Counted from the first letter of the stretch, positions 8,391 to 15,817 are shown. The stretch: DNA of 50,190 nucleotides from Methanopyri archaeon (GCA_013154335.1 JAADCQ010000014.1:1-50190), one strand, 5' to 3'. The notes: generated from the sequence alone by a model not told the origin. Numbers and translations: made by a program.

Positions 8391-9380
8391 TTAGAACCAG
8401 AGGTGTAGGTAGTGGTGGTACATTATGGTCTCCCACAGCAGGGCTATGAAGCCGCCGTACAGTGCCAGGTTGAGGGCGCCGTACGGCCTCCCCAGTTTGC
8501 CCAGTCTAGCCGGTATCGCCAGGATCGCGGTTATCACTATCATGTACAGGATGAGGGTCGGGTCCCAGGGTTTGGCCTGTACTTTACCCGTTATTATGGC
8601 CGGCACACCGAGACCCATCAGGATGTTGAAGTTGTTGCTGCCGGTTATGTTCGTGACAGCCAGGTCTCCCATGCCCCTCCTGGCGGCGTTCAGCGTGGTG
8701 AAGGTCTCCGGGAGCGACGTGGCGATGGCCAACAGCGTGTATCCCAGGAGCGCCGCCGGGTACCCTATGGCTTTGGCCAAGTCTATCGTTCCGTCCACCA
8801 GGCACCACTTGATAGCCACGACGAAGAGACCTATACCGCAGACGACCTTGGCGTACGTCTTCCACGTGGTCTCGTAGACCTTCTTGGCTTCCCCCTCTCC
8901 CTCGGCCTCCTGCGGCGCTTCCTCCTCCCTTTTCGTCAGCGAGTAAGCGTATATGGCGTACAGGACCAGTAGGAATATCGCTTCGTACCATTCCAACCCG
9001 AGTCCGTGCATCACCAAGAGTAGCAAGAGTATTCCTATACCCACGGCGATCAGGGTGTCCCTGAACGGGTACTTACCCACCGTGAAGGGTACCAAGAGCG
9101 CGGTGATTCCGATTATGCCGCAGATGTTGTAGACGTTGGATCCGACGACGCAGCCGACTCCGACCTCGGAGTAGCCTTCCAGGCTCGATACGATGGCGGA
9201 GCCGAACTCGGGGAGGGAGGTTCCCGGGGCCGATATAAGGACGCCGAGGACGCTCTCTGGAACGCCTTTCGCCCTGGCGATGGTCTCCAGACCGTCAACG
9301 AGCCAGTCGGATCCTATCCAGCAGAGTCCCGTTCCGACGACGACCCTGGCGATGGCCGACGCCAACAATTCGACGTTCAA
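8391..9380 (-). CDS. CaCA-family Ca2+/cation antiporter (YrbG-like)
   Basis: 329 aa with the TTG start at 9380, chosen because GGGGGAGGCGAG lies just upstream and because longer frames lack a membrane-like N-terminus. About ten membrane helices. The two family repeats are visible: APGTSLPEFGSAIVSS with GSNVYN in the first half, and AIATSLPETFTTL with GSNNFNILMGLG in the second. An acidic Glu-rich loop (EEEAPQEAEGEGE) separates the halves. Predicted role is exchange of calcium or another cation for protons or sodium at the membrane. Confidence 0.9.
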   Translation of the reverse strand: MNVELLASAIARVVVGTGLCWIGSDWLVDGLETIARAKGVPESVLGVLISAPGTSLPEFGSAIVSSLEGYSEVGVGCVVGSNVYNICGIIGITALLVPFTVGKYPFRDTLIAVGIGILLLLLVMHGLGLEWYEAIFLLVLYAIYAYSLTKREEEAPQEAEGEGEAKKVYETTWKTYAKVVCGIGLFVVAIKWCLVDGTIDLAKAIGYPAALLGYTLLAIATSLPETFTTLNAARRGMGDLAVTNITGSNNFNILMGLGVPAIITGKVQAKPWDPTLILYMIVITAILAIPARLGKLGRPYGALNLALYGGFIALLWETIMYHHYLHLWF

Positions 9381-9480
9381 ATCCCGGCTCGCCTCCCCCT
9401 CGTTGTGGGGGACACACCCGTTGTCGGGGTTCCGGAGGCTGATCGCCTCGGTCGAGAAATACGTTGTGCCCGTGAGAACG

Positions 9481-10128
9481 ATGGTGGAGTCGGGGTTACC
9501 GAAGGACAAGGCGCTGGACGTGGCCCAGTCCACCTGGGGTCTTACCTCGGAGGAGAAGGCGGCGCTGTACAGGGTGGTGTGGTCCAGGTGGGAGGCGTTG
9601 GAGAGGGCGGGGAAGAGGGTTCCCTCGGGTTTCCTCGAGGGTAGTCGACTCCTGCTGGACGGTTACAACGTGCTCACGGGTCTAAGGTCCCTCCTCGACG
9701 GTGAGGCGGTGCTGTGTGATGACGATGTGGTAAGGGACCTGAAGATGGGGAGGAAGGCCGTGGACCCCGAGGACGTCGAGGACGTTCTCGACGTGTTGAT
9801 ACCCGTCCTGGACGAGGTTCGTCCGTCGGAGGTGGTCGTTTGGTTCGACGCGCCGGTGAGCGGGAGTGGCGAGCTGGCTTCTTTCGTCCGGAGGAGGTTG
9901 TCCGGTGGGCTCGACGGGGTTAAGGTAAAATGCGAGGCGGTTAAGGGCGTCGATGGAATGTTGGTGAACGCGGAAGGGGTGCCGGTTACCGCGGACTCCG
10001 GTGTCATCGACAGGGTCGGCGCGTTCTTCGACGTGGTCAGAGAGGTGGCGGTCAGGGAATCGCTGGAGGTTTGGATACCCCCTTCGGTCTCCTCCCCGAG
10101 GTTCGTCAGGTCGGTGGTTCCCGGATGA
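9481..10128 (+). CDS. DUF434-domain protein
   Basis: About 215 aa from ATG 9481; GTG at 9466 or 9472 and TTG at 9421 are in-frame alternatives, and the region 9381-9480 must hold promoters for this gene and the divergent antiporter. The sequence has GLPKDKALDVAQSTWGLTSEE then LYRVVW, and RLLLDGYNVLTGL, the pattern of archaeal DUF434 proteins. LLLDGYNVL, with later VVVWFDAPVSGSG, resembles a PIN/NYN-like acidic nuclease core, but this is only a resemblance. No membrane segments. Confidence 0.7.
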   Translation: MVESGLPKDKALDVAQSTWGLTSEEKAALYRVVWSRWEALERAGKRVPSGFLEGSRLLLDGYNVLTGLRSLLDGEAVLCDDDVVRDLKMGRKAVDPEDVEDVLDVLIPVLDEVRPSEVVVWFDAPVSGSGELASFVRRRLSGGLDGVKVKCEAVKGVDGMLVNAEGVPVTADSGVIDRVGAFFDVVREVAVRESLEVWIPPSVSSPRFVRSVVPG

Positions 10129-10194
10129 TGAGTACGGGACCGGCCTCGAGGCGGTGCCGATGAGAGAAAGCGGCCACCCCTGAAGGGGATACGG

Positions 10195-10626
10195 TTGAAG
10201 ATGTCGGAGCTCTCGTCCAGGATGGAGGATTACCTGGAGGCTATCTACGTGCTGTCGCGGGAGCGTGGGTTCACGACGATATCGGAGTTGAGCGAGTTCC
10301 TAGGGGTTTCGAAACCCACGGTCCTGGAGATGGTGAGGAAGTTGAGCGCGATGGGGTACGTCGTGTACGGAGGGGGTAGGGTGGAGCCTACCGAGGAGGG
10401 TGAGAGGATCGGGCGGAAGGTTTGGGAGAGGCACAGGGAGATAGCCTCGTTCCTCAAGTTCTTGGGGGTGGAGCCCGAGAAGGCGGAGTTGGACGCGTGT
10501 CGGATGGAGCACGCTATGGACGAGGAATCGTACGATAAGATACGTAGGCTGTTCAGGATGTTGAAGGAGAGGTACGGGTCTGGTGGCTGTGTCGATGAGA
10601 TCATCGACGAGATCAGGAGGGGGTGA
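10195..10626 (+). CDS. DtxR/MntR-family metal-dependent transcription regulator
   Basis: 143 aa; TTG 10195 or ATG 10201, after AAGGGG. N-terminal wHTH: MEDYLEAIYVLSRERG, ISELSEFLGVSKPTVLEMVRKL, then a wing GYVVYGGGRVEPTEEG. The metal-binding/dimerisation helix has HREIASFLKFLGVEPEKAELDACRMEH, where Cys, Glu and His are the usual ligands. Lacks the SH3 domain, so closer to MntR. Probably senses Mn, Fe or Ni. The next gene overlaps its stop (GTGA). Confidence 0.88.
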   Translation: MKMSELSSRMEDYLEAIYVLSRERGFTTISELSEFLGVSKPTVLEMVRKLSAMGYVVYGGGRVEPTEEGERIGRKVWERHREIASFLKFLGVEPEKAELDACRMEHAMDEESYDKIRRLFRMLKERYGSGGCVDEIIDEIRRG

Positions 10627-11234
10627 TCGCCTCGGCGGACGCCTTGAGGAGGGCGCTGAAGAAGTTGCGTTCGTTGACGAGGATAAAGATAGAGTTGGCC
10701 GAGGATCACGGGACCGAGGAGGTGGATGTTTCGCCCTTGCCGTTGGTTGAGAGGTATTTCGGTGAGAGGATCGAGACCGTGGAGGATGCTTGGGATTTCT
10801 ACGAGGAGTATGTGGTGGACATGCCGGATGTTCGGGACGTCGGGGAGGTTGCCCGTCTGGTGATGGCGTGTTTCGACGTGATAGAGGGCGTGAAACACGA
10901 GTTCGAGCCGCCGGAGTTGGTCTACCTGTCGCCCGATGTATCCGACGTGGAGGGTGTGGTGTTGGAGGTTATGACGGACGATCCGGAGCCGGGGGTGTTT
11001 TACGTGGGCGAGCCGCCGGAGGGTGTCGAGGTCAGGCACGTGGGTCGTGTGGTTTCGACGTTGGCCAGGTTCCTGCCTGAGGCGGAGGAGGCGGGGTTGT
11101 TGGACGTGGAGGATCTGTCGGGCGTGGAGGCCAGGTTCGGGAGGTTCACGTTGTTGTCCTACGCGACGGCCGTGGCGTTGAGGGGGTTGGGTGCCGTCGT
11201 GAAAACACCGTGGGGCGTGGAGGAGGGCGTCTAG
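10623..11234 (+). CDS. Uncharacterised acidic protein downstream of the metal regulator
   Basis: 203 aa; GTG overlaps the regulator stop, so the two are translationally coupled. Very rich in Glu, Asp and Val. A helical N-terminus (DALRRALKKLRSLTRIKIEL) is followed by alternating beta and acidic loops (VYLSPDVSDVEGVVLEV). No known motif, Cys pair, membrane span or signal peptide. Coupling with a DtxR-type regulator hints at a role in the same metal response, which is inference. Confidence 0.7.
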   Translation: MIASADALRRALKKLRSLTRIKIELAEDHGTEEVDVSPLPLVERYFGERIETVEDAWDFYEEYVVDMPDVRDVGEVARLVMACFDVIEGVKHEFEPPELVYLSPDVSDVEGVVLEVMTDDPEPGVFYVGEPPEGVEVRHVGRVVSTLARFLPEAEEAGLLDVEDLSGVEARFGRFTLLSYATAVALRGLGAVVKTPWGVEEGV

Positions 11235-11374
11235 TGCTCGCGCTTGGACTTCCTCAGTTTGATGGGTTTCTTGTGTCGGGGTGGGAAGTAGGCGCCGAAC
11301 GGGTCCCTGCTACAGATCCTATAGTCGCGGGGGATCTCCCCTTCGTGGCGCTTCTTGTCCTTCATGTCTAGCAT
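11231..11374 (-). CDS. Possible small basic protein (47 aa)
   Basis: ATG at 11374 is preceded on the minus strand by GGGGGTGAGA at good spacing. The 47 aa are highly basic (KDKKRHEGE near the start, RHKKPIKLRKSKREH at the end) with one Cys. The stop overlaps the convergent acidic-protein gene by 4 bases. No family recognised. The ribosome-binding site and charge make it plausible; the short length leaves doubt. Confidence 0.45.
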   Translation of the reverse strand: MLDMKDKKRHEGEIPRDYRICSRDPFGAYFPPRHKKPIKLRKSKREH

Positions 11375-11476
11375 CGGGGTCTCACCCCCGGCGGGTGTGC
11401 GGTGGGGTGCGGGTATCATAACGCTAATAGGAAGCGTGGAGGTACATATTTGTTATGTGATTCGTTACAAACCGTT

Positions 11477-11492
11477 AACCACCGCGGTGGTT
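11477..11492. repeat. Perfect 16-bp palindrome upstream of tRNA-Gln
   Basis: AACCACCGCGGTGGTT reads identically on both strands. It lies in the noncoding gap between the small basic ORF and the tRNA promoter, 14 bases before the TATA-like box. Candidate operator or hairpin. Confidence 0.6.
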
Positions 11493-11505
11493 TTGGGCGA
11501 AACGA

Positions 11506-11513
11506 TTATATAG
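11506..11513 (+). promoter_or_regulatory. Predicted TATA box of the tRNA-Gln gene
   Basis: TTATATAG preceded by the purine-rich CGAAACG (BRE-like) lies 33-40 bases upstream of the mature tRNA 5' end. This matches archaeal promoters, which place the box about 25 bases before transcription start, with a short leader. It is the clearest TATA-like element in the neighbourhood. Confidence 0.6.
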
Positions 11514-11545
11514 TCCCGGTGGGTGGGGTGATGACGGAGGGAGGC

Positions 11546-11621
11546 AGGGCCGTGGGGTAGCGGTCTATCCTGCGGGGCTTTGGACCCCGCGACCCCGGTT
11601 CAAATCCGGGCGGCCCTACCA
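11546..11621 (+). tRNA. tRNA-Gln, anticodon TTG
   Basis: The acceptor arms AGGGCCG and CGGCCCT pair over all seven positions. The anticodon stem CGGGG/CCCCG encloses loop CTTTGGA with anticodon TTG. The T arm is CCCGG-TTCAAAT-CCGGG. Discriminator A and a genomically encoded CCA complete the 3' end. No intron is visible. Confidence 0.95.
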
Positions 11622-11628
11622 AATCGCT

Positions 11629-11653
11629 AATCGTTACGAGAATCATAACGATT
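11629..11653. repeat. Inverted repeat after tRNA-Gln
   Basis: Arms AATCGTTA (11629-11636) and TAACGATT (11646-11653) are perfect complements around a 9-base spacer. AT-rich against a GC-rich background. It sits 7 bases after the tRNA and 15 bases before the next ORF, so it may be an operator for that ORF or a processing/termination hairpin. The spacer overlaps a 10-mer (CGTTACGAGA) also found at 28060-28069. Confidence 0.5.
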
Positions 11654-11668
11654 GGGGACAAGCCGACC

Positions 11669-11983
11669 TTGGACCCGAGGACGGCGGTGTGCGTGTTCAA
11701 CTCGGTGGCGGTGGTCGCGTTCGGGGCCATAGTGGCCGTGTCCAGGAGGTACTCGGACGTCATGGGGCCCTGGAGGCACGTCGGGATCATGGCCGCCTTG
11801 ACGGCGCTGGCGGGGTCGATCATGGTGGACGTGGCCATGATAGGCTCGGGGTTCTACAGGTTCCCCATCGAGACCGTGATCGCGGGCGCGAGCGTGGGAA
11901 CGGGGTGGGTGTTGGGGTCCCGCCGTCGGACCCGGGGTCCCGGTTCGGGTTCCCCCGGGCCTTCATCCGGCGGGGGGCGTTGA
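11669..11983 (+). CDS. Small membrane protein of unknown function
   Basis: 104 aa from TTG, with GGGG upstream. Three hydrophobic stretches (about residues 7-24, 37-60 and 68-84) suggest a small integral membrane protein. The last 20 residues are Arg/Gly/Ser/Pro only, because this part lies antisense to the vhuU SECIS hairpin (11931-11959). The stop falls 2 bases from the end of vhuU on the other strand. No family recognised; the tail may not be under protein-level selection. Confidence 0.5.
   Translation: MDPRTAVCVFNSVAVVAFGAIVAVSRRYSDVMGPWRHVGIMAALTALAGSIMVDVAMIGSGFYRFPIETVIAGASVGTGWVLGSRRRTRGPGSGSPGPSSGGGR
11931..11959 (-). promoter_or_regulatory. Archaeal SECIS element in the vhuU 3' UTR
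   Basis: Read on the minus strand: lower stem CCCGGGG, internal loop GAA, upper stem CCC, loop GAACC, upper stem GGG, single A, lower stem CCCCGGG. All ten pairs are Watson-Crick. This is exactly the archaeal SECIS consensus (GAA opposite a lone A, then a three-pair GC stem and a small loop). It lies 25 bases after the vhuU stop, in the 3' UTR as is usual in archaea, and directs selenocysteine insertion at UGA. Confidence 0.9.
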
Positions 11984-11984
11984 T

Positions 11985-12119
11985 TCACTCGTCCTCGTCC
12001 CTACGGACGACGCGGACACGCACGTTCTCCAGGGCGTGCGCCGCGCACGACAGTCATATGTCGTAGCTCCTGATCACCATCTCCAGGTAGTTCAGCACGT
12101 CTCTCTTCTCCTCCGCCAA
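11985..12119 (-). CDS. vhuU: Selenoprotein VhuU, C-terminal fragment subunit of the F420-non-reducing [NiFe] hydrogenase
   Basis: A 44-codon frame containing an in-frame TGA at 12056-12054, read as selenocysteine (residue 22), followed by LSCAAH. The context YDI-Sec-LSCAAH is the C-terminal nickel-binding motif (normally DPCxxC...H) that is missing from VhuA. A peptidase should cleave after the His, removing the acidic tail. Start: TTG at 12119 has GGGGGG nine bases upstream; TTG at 12128 would add three residues. Mature length of about 28 aa resembles the tiny VhuU of Methanococcus. Lies 38 bases after vhuA. An ordinary gene caller would split or miss it. Confidence 0.9.
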
Positions 12120-12157
12120 CTCGACCAACCCCCCGTGCAGGGGTTATCCGGGAGGGT

Positions 12158-13462
12158 CTATTCGGCCAAGTCCACGAGGTACTTTTCGAGCTTCTTGGCC
12201 GTGTCCTTCAGGGCGAGTTCTATCGCGGGCACGTTGTGGGTCGTGGCCACTATCAGGTTGGCCTTCTTCACGAGGCCTTCTTCGTCCGTCTCGTAGTGGT
12301 GTATCAGCGTGCCCCTCGGGGCCTCGACTATGCCGACTCCTCTACCCTCCTTGGGTTCGTAGTCTTCCTTGCACTCGTCCTCCTCCGTTATCACGTCGTC
12401 CTCGAGGAGTTCCTTGGCCTCCTCGCACGCGGCCACCAGCTCGATCAGCCTGGCCCAGTTGATGGTCAGCGAGTAGTTGACGCACTCGCCGAACTCGTCC
12501 ACGTACTCCTCGTAGAGTTCCTGAGCCCTGTCCGTCTTCATGGACTCCACCACGTTCAGCCTGGCGCCCGGACCGACCCTGTACACACCGTCCGGGTAGC
12601 CGACCTCCTTGAGGTACGGGTGCTTGACGTAGCAGTGCGGTACGGCCCTCTCCGCGATCACCTGATCGTACTCGTCGGGCTCGAACCTCACGAACTCGTT
12701 ACCCTCGGGGTCGACCACCTTGACCTCACCGTCGTAGAACTCGTGCTTGTCCCCGTCCGTGACCAGACCCATGTGGTAGGTCGGGATGTTACCGAGGGTC
12801 TCCAGCAGGTCCAAGCCCTTGCTCTCGTACTCTTCCAGCGTCCGCTTGATGGCCTCGATGCCGACCTTGGCGCCCTCGTAAGCCATTTCGACCATCTCTT
12901 CCGCCCTGGAGAGGAGTTCGTCACGCTTCTCCGGGTCGACGGGCGCTGACACGCCGCCCGGGATGCCGGTAACCGGGTGTATGGCCTTGCCTCCGGTAGC
13001 CTCGACTATGTCCTGACCGTACTTCCTCAGTTCTATCGCTATCTTGCCGACCTCGGGCTCGTCCTGGATGATCTTGATGACGTTCCTCTGGAGCGGGTCC
13101 GCGTCGGGACCGACCACGTAGTCCGGGGCCGCCAGGAAGTAGAAGTGCAGCGCGTGGCTGTGGATCATGTTACCGATGTGCATGAGCCACCTGATCTTGT
13201 GGCCTCCCTCCGGGGGCTCGACGTCGAAGCAACCGTCGGTCGCCTTGCACGCCGCCAGGTGGTGCGCGGTTTGGCATATACCGCAGATCCTGGAGACGAT
13301 GTAGGGGACTTCCTCGACGGGTCTTCCTTGGACGAACTTCTCGAAACCTCTGACGGCCAGGACCACGAACTTGACGTCTTTCACTTCACCGCCTTCGACC
13401 TCGACCACTACCTCACCGTGTCCCTCGACCCTGGTAAGCGGGTGGATCTTTATCTCGGCCAT
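12158..13462 (-). CDS. vhuA: F420-non-reducing hydrogenase large subunit VhuA/MvhA, lacking its C-terminal motif
   Basis: 434 aa. N-terminal THPLTRVEGHGE-like block (IHPLTRVEGHGE), then RICGIC with C60 and C63, two of the four NiFe ligands, followed by QTAHHLAA. The usual second CxxC near the C-terminus is absent; the protein stops at YLVDLAE, and the missing motif is encoded by vhuU downstream. In the Mvh/Vhu complex, the enzyme oxidises H2 and passes electrons to heterodisulfide reductase. Transcribed after vhuG with a 13-base gap. Confidence 0.93.
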   Translation of the reverse strand: MAEIKIHPLTRVEGHGEVVVEVEGGEVKDVKFVVLAVRGFEKFVQGRPVEEVPYIVSRICGICQTAHHLAACKATDGCFDVEPPEGGHKIRWLMHIGNMIHSHALHFYFLAAPDYVVGPDADPLQRNVIKIIQDEPEVGKIAIELRKYGQDIVEATGGKAIHPVTGIPGGVSAPVDPEKRDELLSRAEEMVEMAYEGAKVGIEAIKRTLEEYESKGLDLLETLGNIPTYHMGLVTDGDKHEFYDGEVKVVDPEGNEFVRFEPDEYDQVIAERAVPHCYVKHPYLKEVGYPDGVYRVGPGARLNVVESMKTDRAQELYEEYVDEFGECVNYSLTINWARLIELVAACEEAKELLEDDVITEEDECKEDYEPKEGRGVGIVEAPRGTLIHHYETDEEGLVKKANLIVATTHNVPAIELALKDTAKKLEKYLVDLAE

Positions 13463-13475
13463 CGGTTACTCCCCC

Positions 13476-14387
13476 TTAGTCTCCCTTGATAGCCCTCCTA
13501 TGTCCCTTCAGCAGGGAGCTGGCCAGCGTGAACATGTAGATCTTCCCGACGAGGTCCGGGATCCCGCTCAGGAGTTCGTCCAGGTCGACGTCGGCCTCGT
13601 ACGATAGGGACGCCAGCGCGTCTAGGTACTCGGCGCCCTGGTCGAGCGCGTTCCTGGTCGGCCCGTTGCATCCCCTGCACGGTAGGCCCCTGGAGGGACA
13701 GGCCGCGCCGCACCCGGAGGACGTGGCGGGTCCGAGACACGGGTAGCCCTGCTCGAGGAGGCACTTCTCGGGGTCGGGCTTGCCCTGTCCCGTCCTGAAC
13801 TTGATCTCCTCGATGGGTTTGTCCTCCTTCTCGCGCGGGCACTCCTCGCACAGGTTCGTCGTGGGTAGTTCGGGCTCCCTGTCCTCGAGGATCGCGGCGA
13901 TGACCTCGGCTATCACCTCGGACTTGGGTGGGCAGCCCGGGATCATGTAGTCGACCTCGATCACGTCTGGCAACGGTCTCACGTACGGGAACAGCTCTGG
14001 CACGTGTTCGGACGGGATGTCGGACTCGTCGTCGTTCGTGGGCGCTTCCTTGTACACGTACTCGAGGAGCTCGTCCCTCGGGTACAGGTTGGCCAGCCCG
14101 TGGACGCCACCGAAGCAGGCGCAGGTACCGACCGCGATGACCACGTCCGCGGCCTCCCTGAGTTCCTTCGCCACCTCCTCGTCTTCCTCGTTCCTGATGC
14201 TACCCTCGATGTAGGCTACATCCACGTGCTCCGGGATCTCTTTGGCATCGAGCAGAACGTAGCAGTACTCTATGTCGATGGCCTCCTCGAGGAGGTCCAC
14301 GAGCTTCTCGTGGAGGTCGAGGAGGGACACGTGACAGCCCACGCAGGACGACAATTGGGCCGTGGCCAACGTTGCCTTCTCGGTCAT
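13476..14387 (-). CDS. vhuG: F420-non-reducing hydrogenase small subunit VhuG/MvhG
   Basis: 303 aa from the ATG of MTEKATLATA; the frame is open further upstream but without similarity. Proximal-cluster ligands: CVGCH (about residue 16), GTCACFGG (about 90), PGCPPK (about 150). The C-terminal part adds further Cys motifs (CEECP, CLLEQGYPCLGP, CPSRGLPCRGC) for medial and distal clusters. Carries electrons from the NiFe site toward VhuD/HdrA. No vhuD is seen in the window. Confidence 0.93.
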   Translation of the reverse strand: MTEKATLATAQLSSCVGCHVSLLDLHEKLVDLLEEAIDIEYCYVLLDAKEIPEHVDVAYIEGSIRNEEDEEVAKELREAADVVIAVGTCACFGGVHGLANLYPRDELLEYVYKEAPTNDDESDIPSEHVPELFPYVRPLPDVIEVDYMIPGCPPKSEVIAEVIAAILEDREPELPTTNLCEECPREKEDKPIEEIKFRTGQGKPDPEKCLLEQGYPCLGPATSSGCGAACPSRGLPCRGCNGPTRNALDQGAEYLDALASLSYEADVDLDELLSGIPDLVGKIYMFTLASSLLKGHRRAIKGD

Positions 14388-14402
14388 CCGGACCGTATCC
14401 CC

Positions 14403-14432
14403 CTTGTGTCGGGCACAACGTTGACGATTAAT
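14403..14432 (-). promoter_or_regulatory. Probable vhuG promoter region with inverted repeat
   Basis: On the minus strand an AT-rich TATTAAT-type element (plus positions 14427-14432) lies about 40 bases before the vhuG ATG. Between it and the start is an inverted repeat, TTGTG-TCGGG-CACAA (14404-14418), where transcription should begin. The same 100-base gap must also serve the divergent cbiM. A shared metal- or redox-responsive operator is possible but unproven. Confidence 0.35.
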
Positions 14433-14489
14433 ACCGCCCGGGGATTGACCGAAAGGATGATGGCTATCGACGTGTAGAGGCTGCCCGCC

Positions 14490-15095
14490 ATGGCGCATGT
14501 ACACCTTCCGGACGGGGTTATACCGCTAAAGTGGTGCCTCCTCGGGTTCGCGACGTACTCGGTGCCGCTGGCGCTCGGGTTGAAAAGGTTAGTCGAAAGG
14601 CCCTCCACGATCCCGCTGGTCGGGACCCTGGCGGCGGTCTCCTTCGCGGCGATGCAGGTGCCCGTGGTGTGCGCCCACCTGATGTTGACCCCGTTGACCG
14701 GGATCGTCCTGGGTCCCAGACTGTCCGCGGTCTCGGTGTTCGTCGTCGATACGGCGTGCGCGTTGATGGGCCACGGTGGCGTGACGGTGGTCGGGATAAA
14801 CTCGATCCTGAACTGGTCGGAGGCCGCGGGAGGATGGTTACTCTACAGACTCCTCACGGGTGCGGGATTGAAGCCCGGTAGAGCGGCCCTCGTGGCCACC
14901 GGGACGGTGCTCTCGTGCACGGCCTTCGTGCCCCCGTTCGTGATGGCCGTGGCCCTGAACACGTCGCCGTACCCCTTCCTGTTCACGCTCACGCCGTTCT
15001 GGATCTTGACCGCGTGGTTGGAGGCCCTGGTGACGTCGAAGACCGTGGGTGCGCTCGTGAGGATGAACGTCGAGTGGGTGTCACCGGGATCATGA
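14490..15095 (+). CDS. cbiM: ECF-type cobalt/nickel transporter substrate-binding subunit CbiM/NikM
   Basis: 201 aa from ATG. N-terminal metal-binding segment MAHVHLPDGVIP with the conserved His residues, six to seven membrane helices, and conserved GHGGVTVVGIN (about residues 92-102). This is the substrate-capture component. It overlaps cbiQ as ATGA. No separate CbiN is seen between M and Q. Divergent from the [NiFe] hydrogenase genes, which makes nickel the likely substrate, although cobalt for corrinoids is equally possible. Confidence 0.9.
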   Translation: MAHVHLPDGVIPLKWCLLGFATYSVPLALGLKRLVERPSTIPLVGTLAAVSFAAMQVPVVCAHLMLTPLTGIVLGPRLSAVSVFVVDTACALMGHGGVTVVGINSILNWSEAAGGWLLYRLLTGAGLKPGRAALVATGTVLSCTAFVPPFVMAVALNTSPYPFLFTLTPFWILTAWLEALVTSKTVGALVRMNVEWVSPGS

Positions 15096-15817
15096 GGTTG
15101 GAGAGGATCGATTCCCTCGTGGAATGGTCCTTGGAAGCGGATACGCCCGCGCACTCGCTCAACCCGGTGGTGAAGTGGGGGTCCACCCTCGTCACGGTGC
15201 TCGTGGCGTTCGCGGTGCGTAGGATTGAGGTTCTACCAGCTTTGGCCCTCCCTTACGTCGTGTTGGCCGTGTTGTCCAGGCCCCCGAGGGAGGCCCTCCT
15301 CGTGATGGCCGTTCCGCCCTCCGTGTTCCTGGCGGTGACCCTGGCGGCGATGTCCCCTTGGGAGTACCTCAAACACGGTACCGAGGGTCTCAGGCACGTG
15401 GCCCTTTACTCGGTGCGTGGGTTCACGGATCTAACGGCCCTGGTGGTGACGGCGGTCACCACGCCGATAAACGCGACCTGGGAGACCGCGGCCGCGCTCG
15501 CTCCCCCGGGTTTGGCTCAGGCTTTCCTGGTGTTTCACGGCTCGTTGTACGGGGTCATGAGGGCCTTCAGGGGGATACTCGTGGCCCTGACCGTGAGAGG
15601 GAGGCCGAAACCCTCGCTGGAGGCCTTCGGTGCGGCGTTGGCCACGGTGCTGGCCAGGTCCGTGTCGTCGGCGGAGAGGATGGAGGCGGCCATAGAGGTG
15701 AGGGGAGGGGCTAGACCTAGACCGAGGGTGTCGCTCAGGTTCGGCGTCTCGGACGTCGTCTGGACGATCGTGGTGGCGTCCTCCTGCGTCGTCGCCCTGA
15801 CGTTGGGAAGGGGGTGA
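15092..15817 (+). CDS. cbiQ: ECF transporter transmembrane subunit CbiQ
   Basis: 241 aa. The N-terminus (MRLERIDSLVEWS, then HSLNPVVKWG) and the C-terminal coupling motif AIEVRGGARPR correspond to the conserved T-component helix that docks on the ATPase. About five membrane helices. ATG overlaps the cbiM stop and its own stop overlaps cbiO, so the three are made together. Confidence 0.88.
   Translation: MRLERIDSLVEWSLEADTPAHSLNPVVKWGSTLVTVLVAFAVRRIEVLPALALPYVVLAVLSRPPREALLVMAVPPSVFLAVTLAAMSPWEYLKHGTEGLRHVALYSVRGFTDLTALVVTAVTTPINATWETAAALAPPGLAQAFLVFHGSLYGVMRAFRGILVALTVRGRPKPSLEAFGAALATVLARSVSSAERMEAAIEVRGGARPRPRVSLRFGVSDVVWTIVVASSCVVALTLGRG

Noticed and set aside
9381-9533. Extended N-terminus of the antiporter (extra 51 residues)
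   Set aside because: No membrane character, overlaps the divergent DUF434 gene, and the TTG at 9380 has a clear ribosome-binding site.
10120-10188. Possible C/D box guide RNA (ATGATGA at 10125, CGATGA at 10158, CTGA at 10180)
   Set aside because: No D' box in the right place and the C box coincides with the stop codon of the DUF434 gene; too weak, although such RNAs are common in Methanopyrus.
11506-11838. 110-aa frame on the minus strand over tRNA-Gln
   Set aside because: The peptide GPPGFEPGS-type arises from translating the tRNA T arm backwards; a known artefact.
14388-14504. Extended N-terminus of VhuG
   Set aside because: The extra 39 residues lack similarity and would run through the intergenic promoter region into cbiM.
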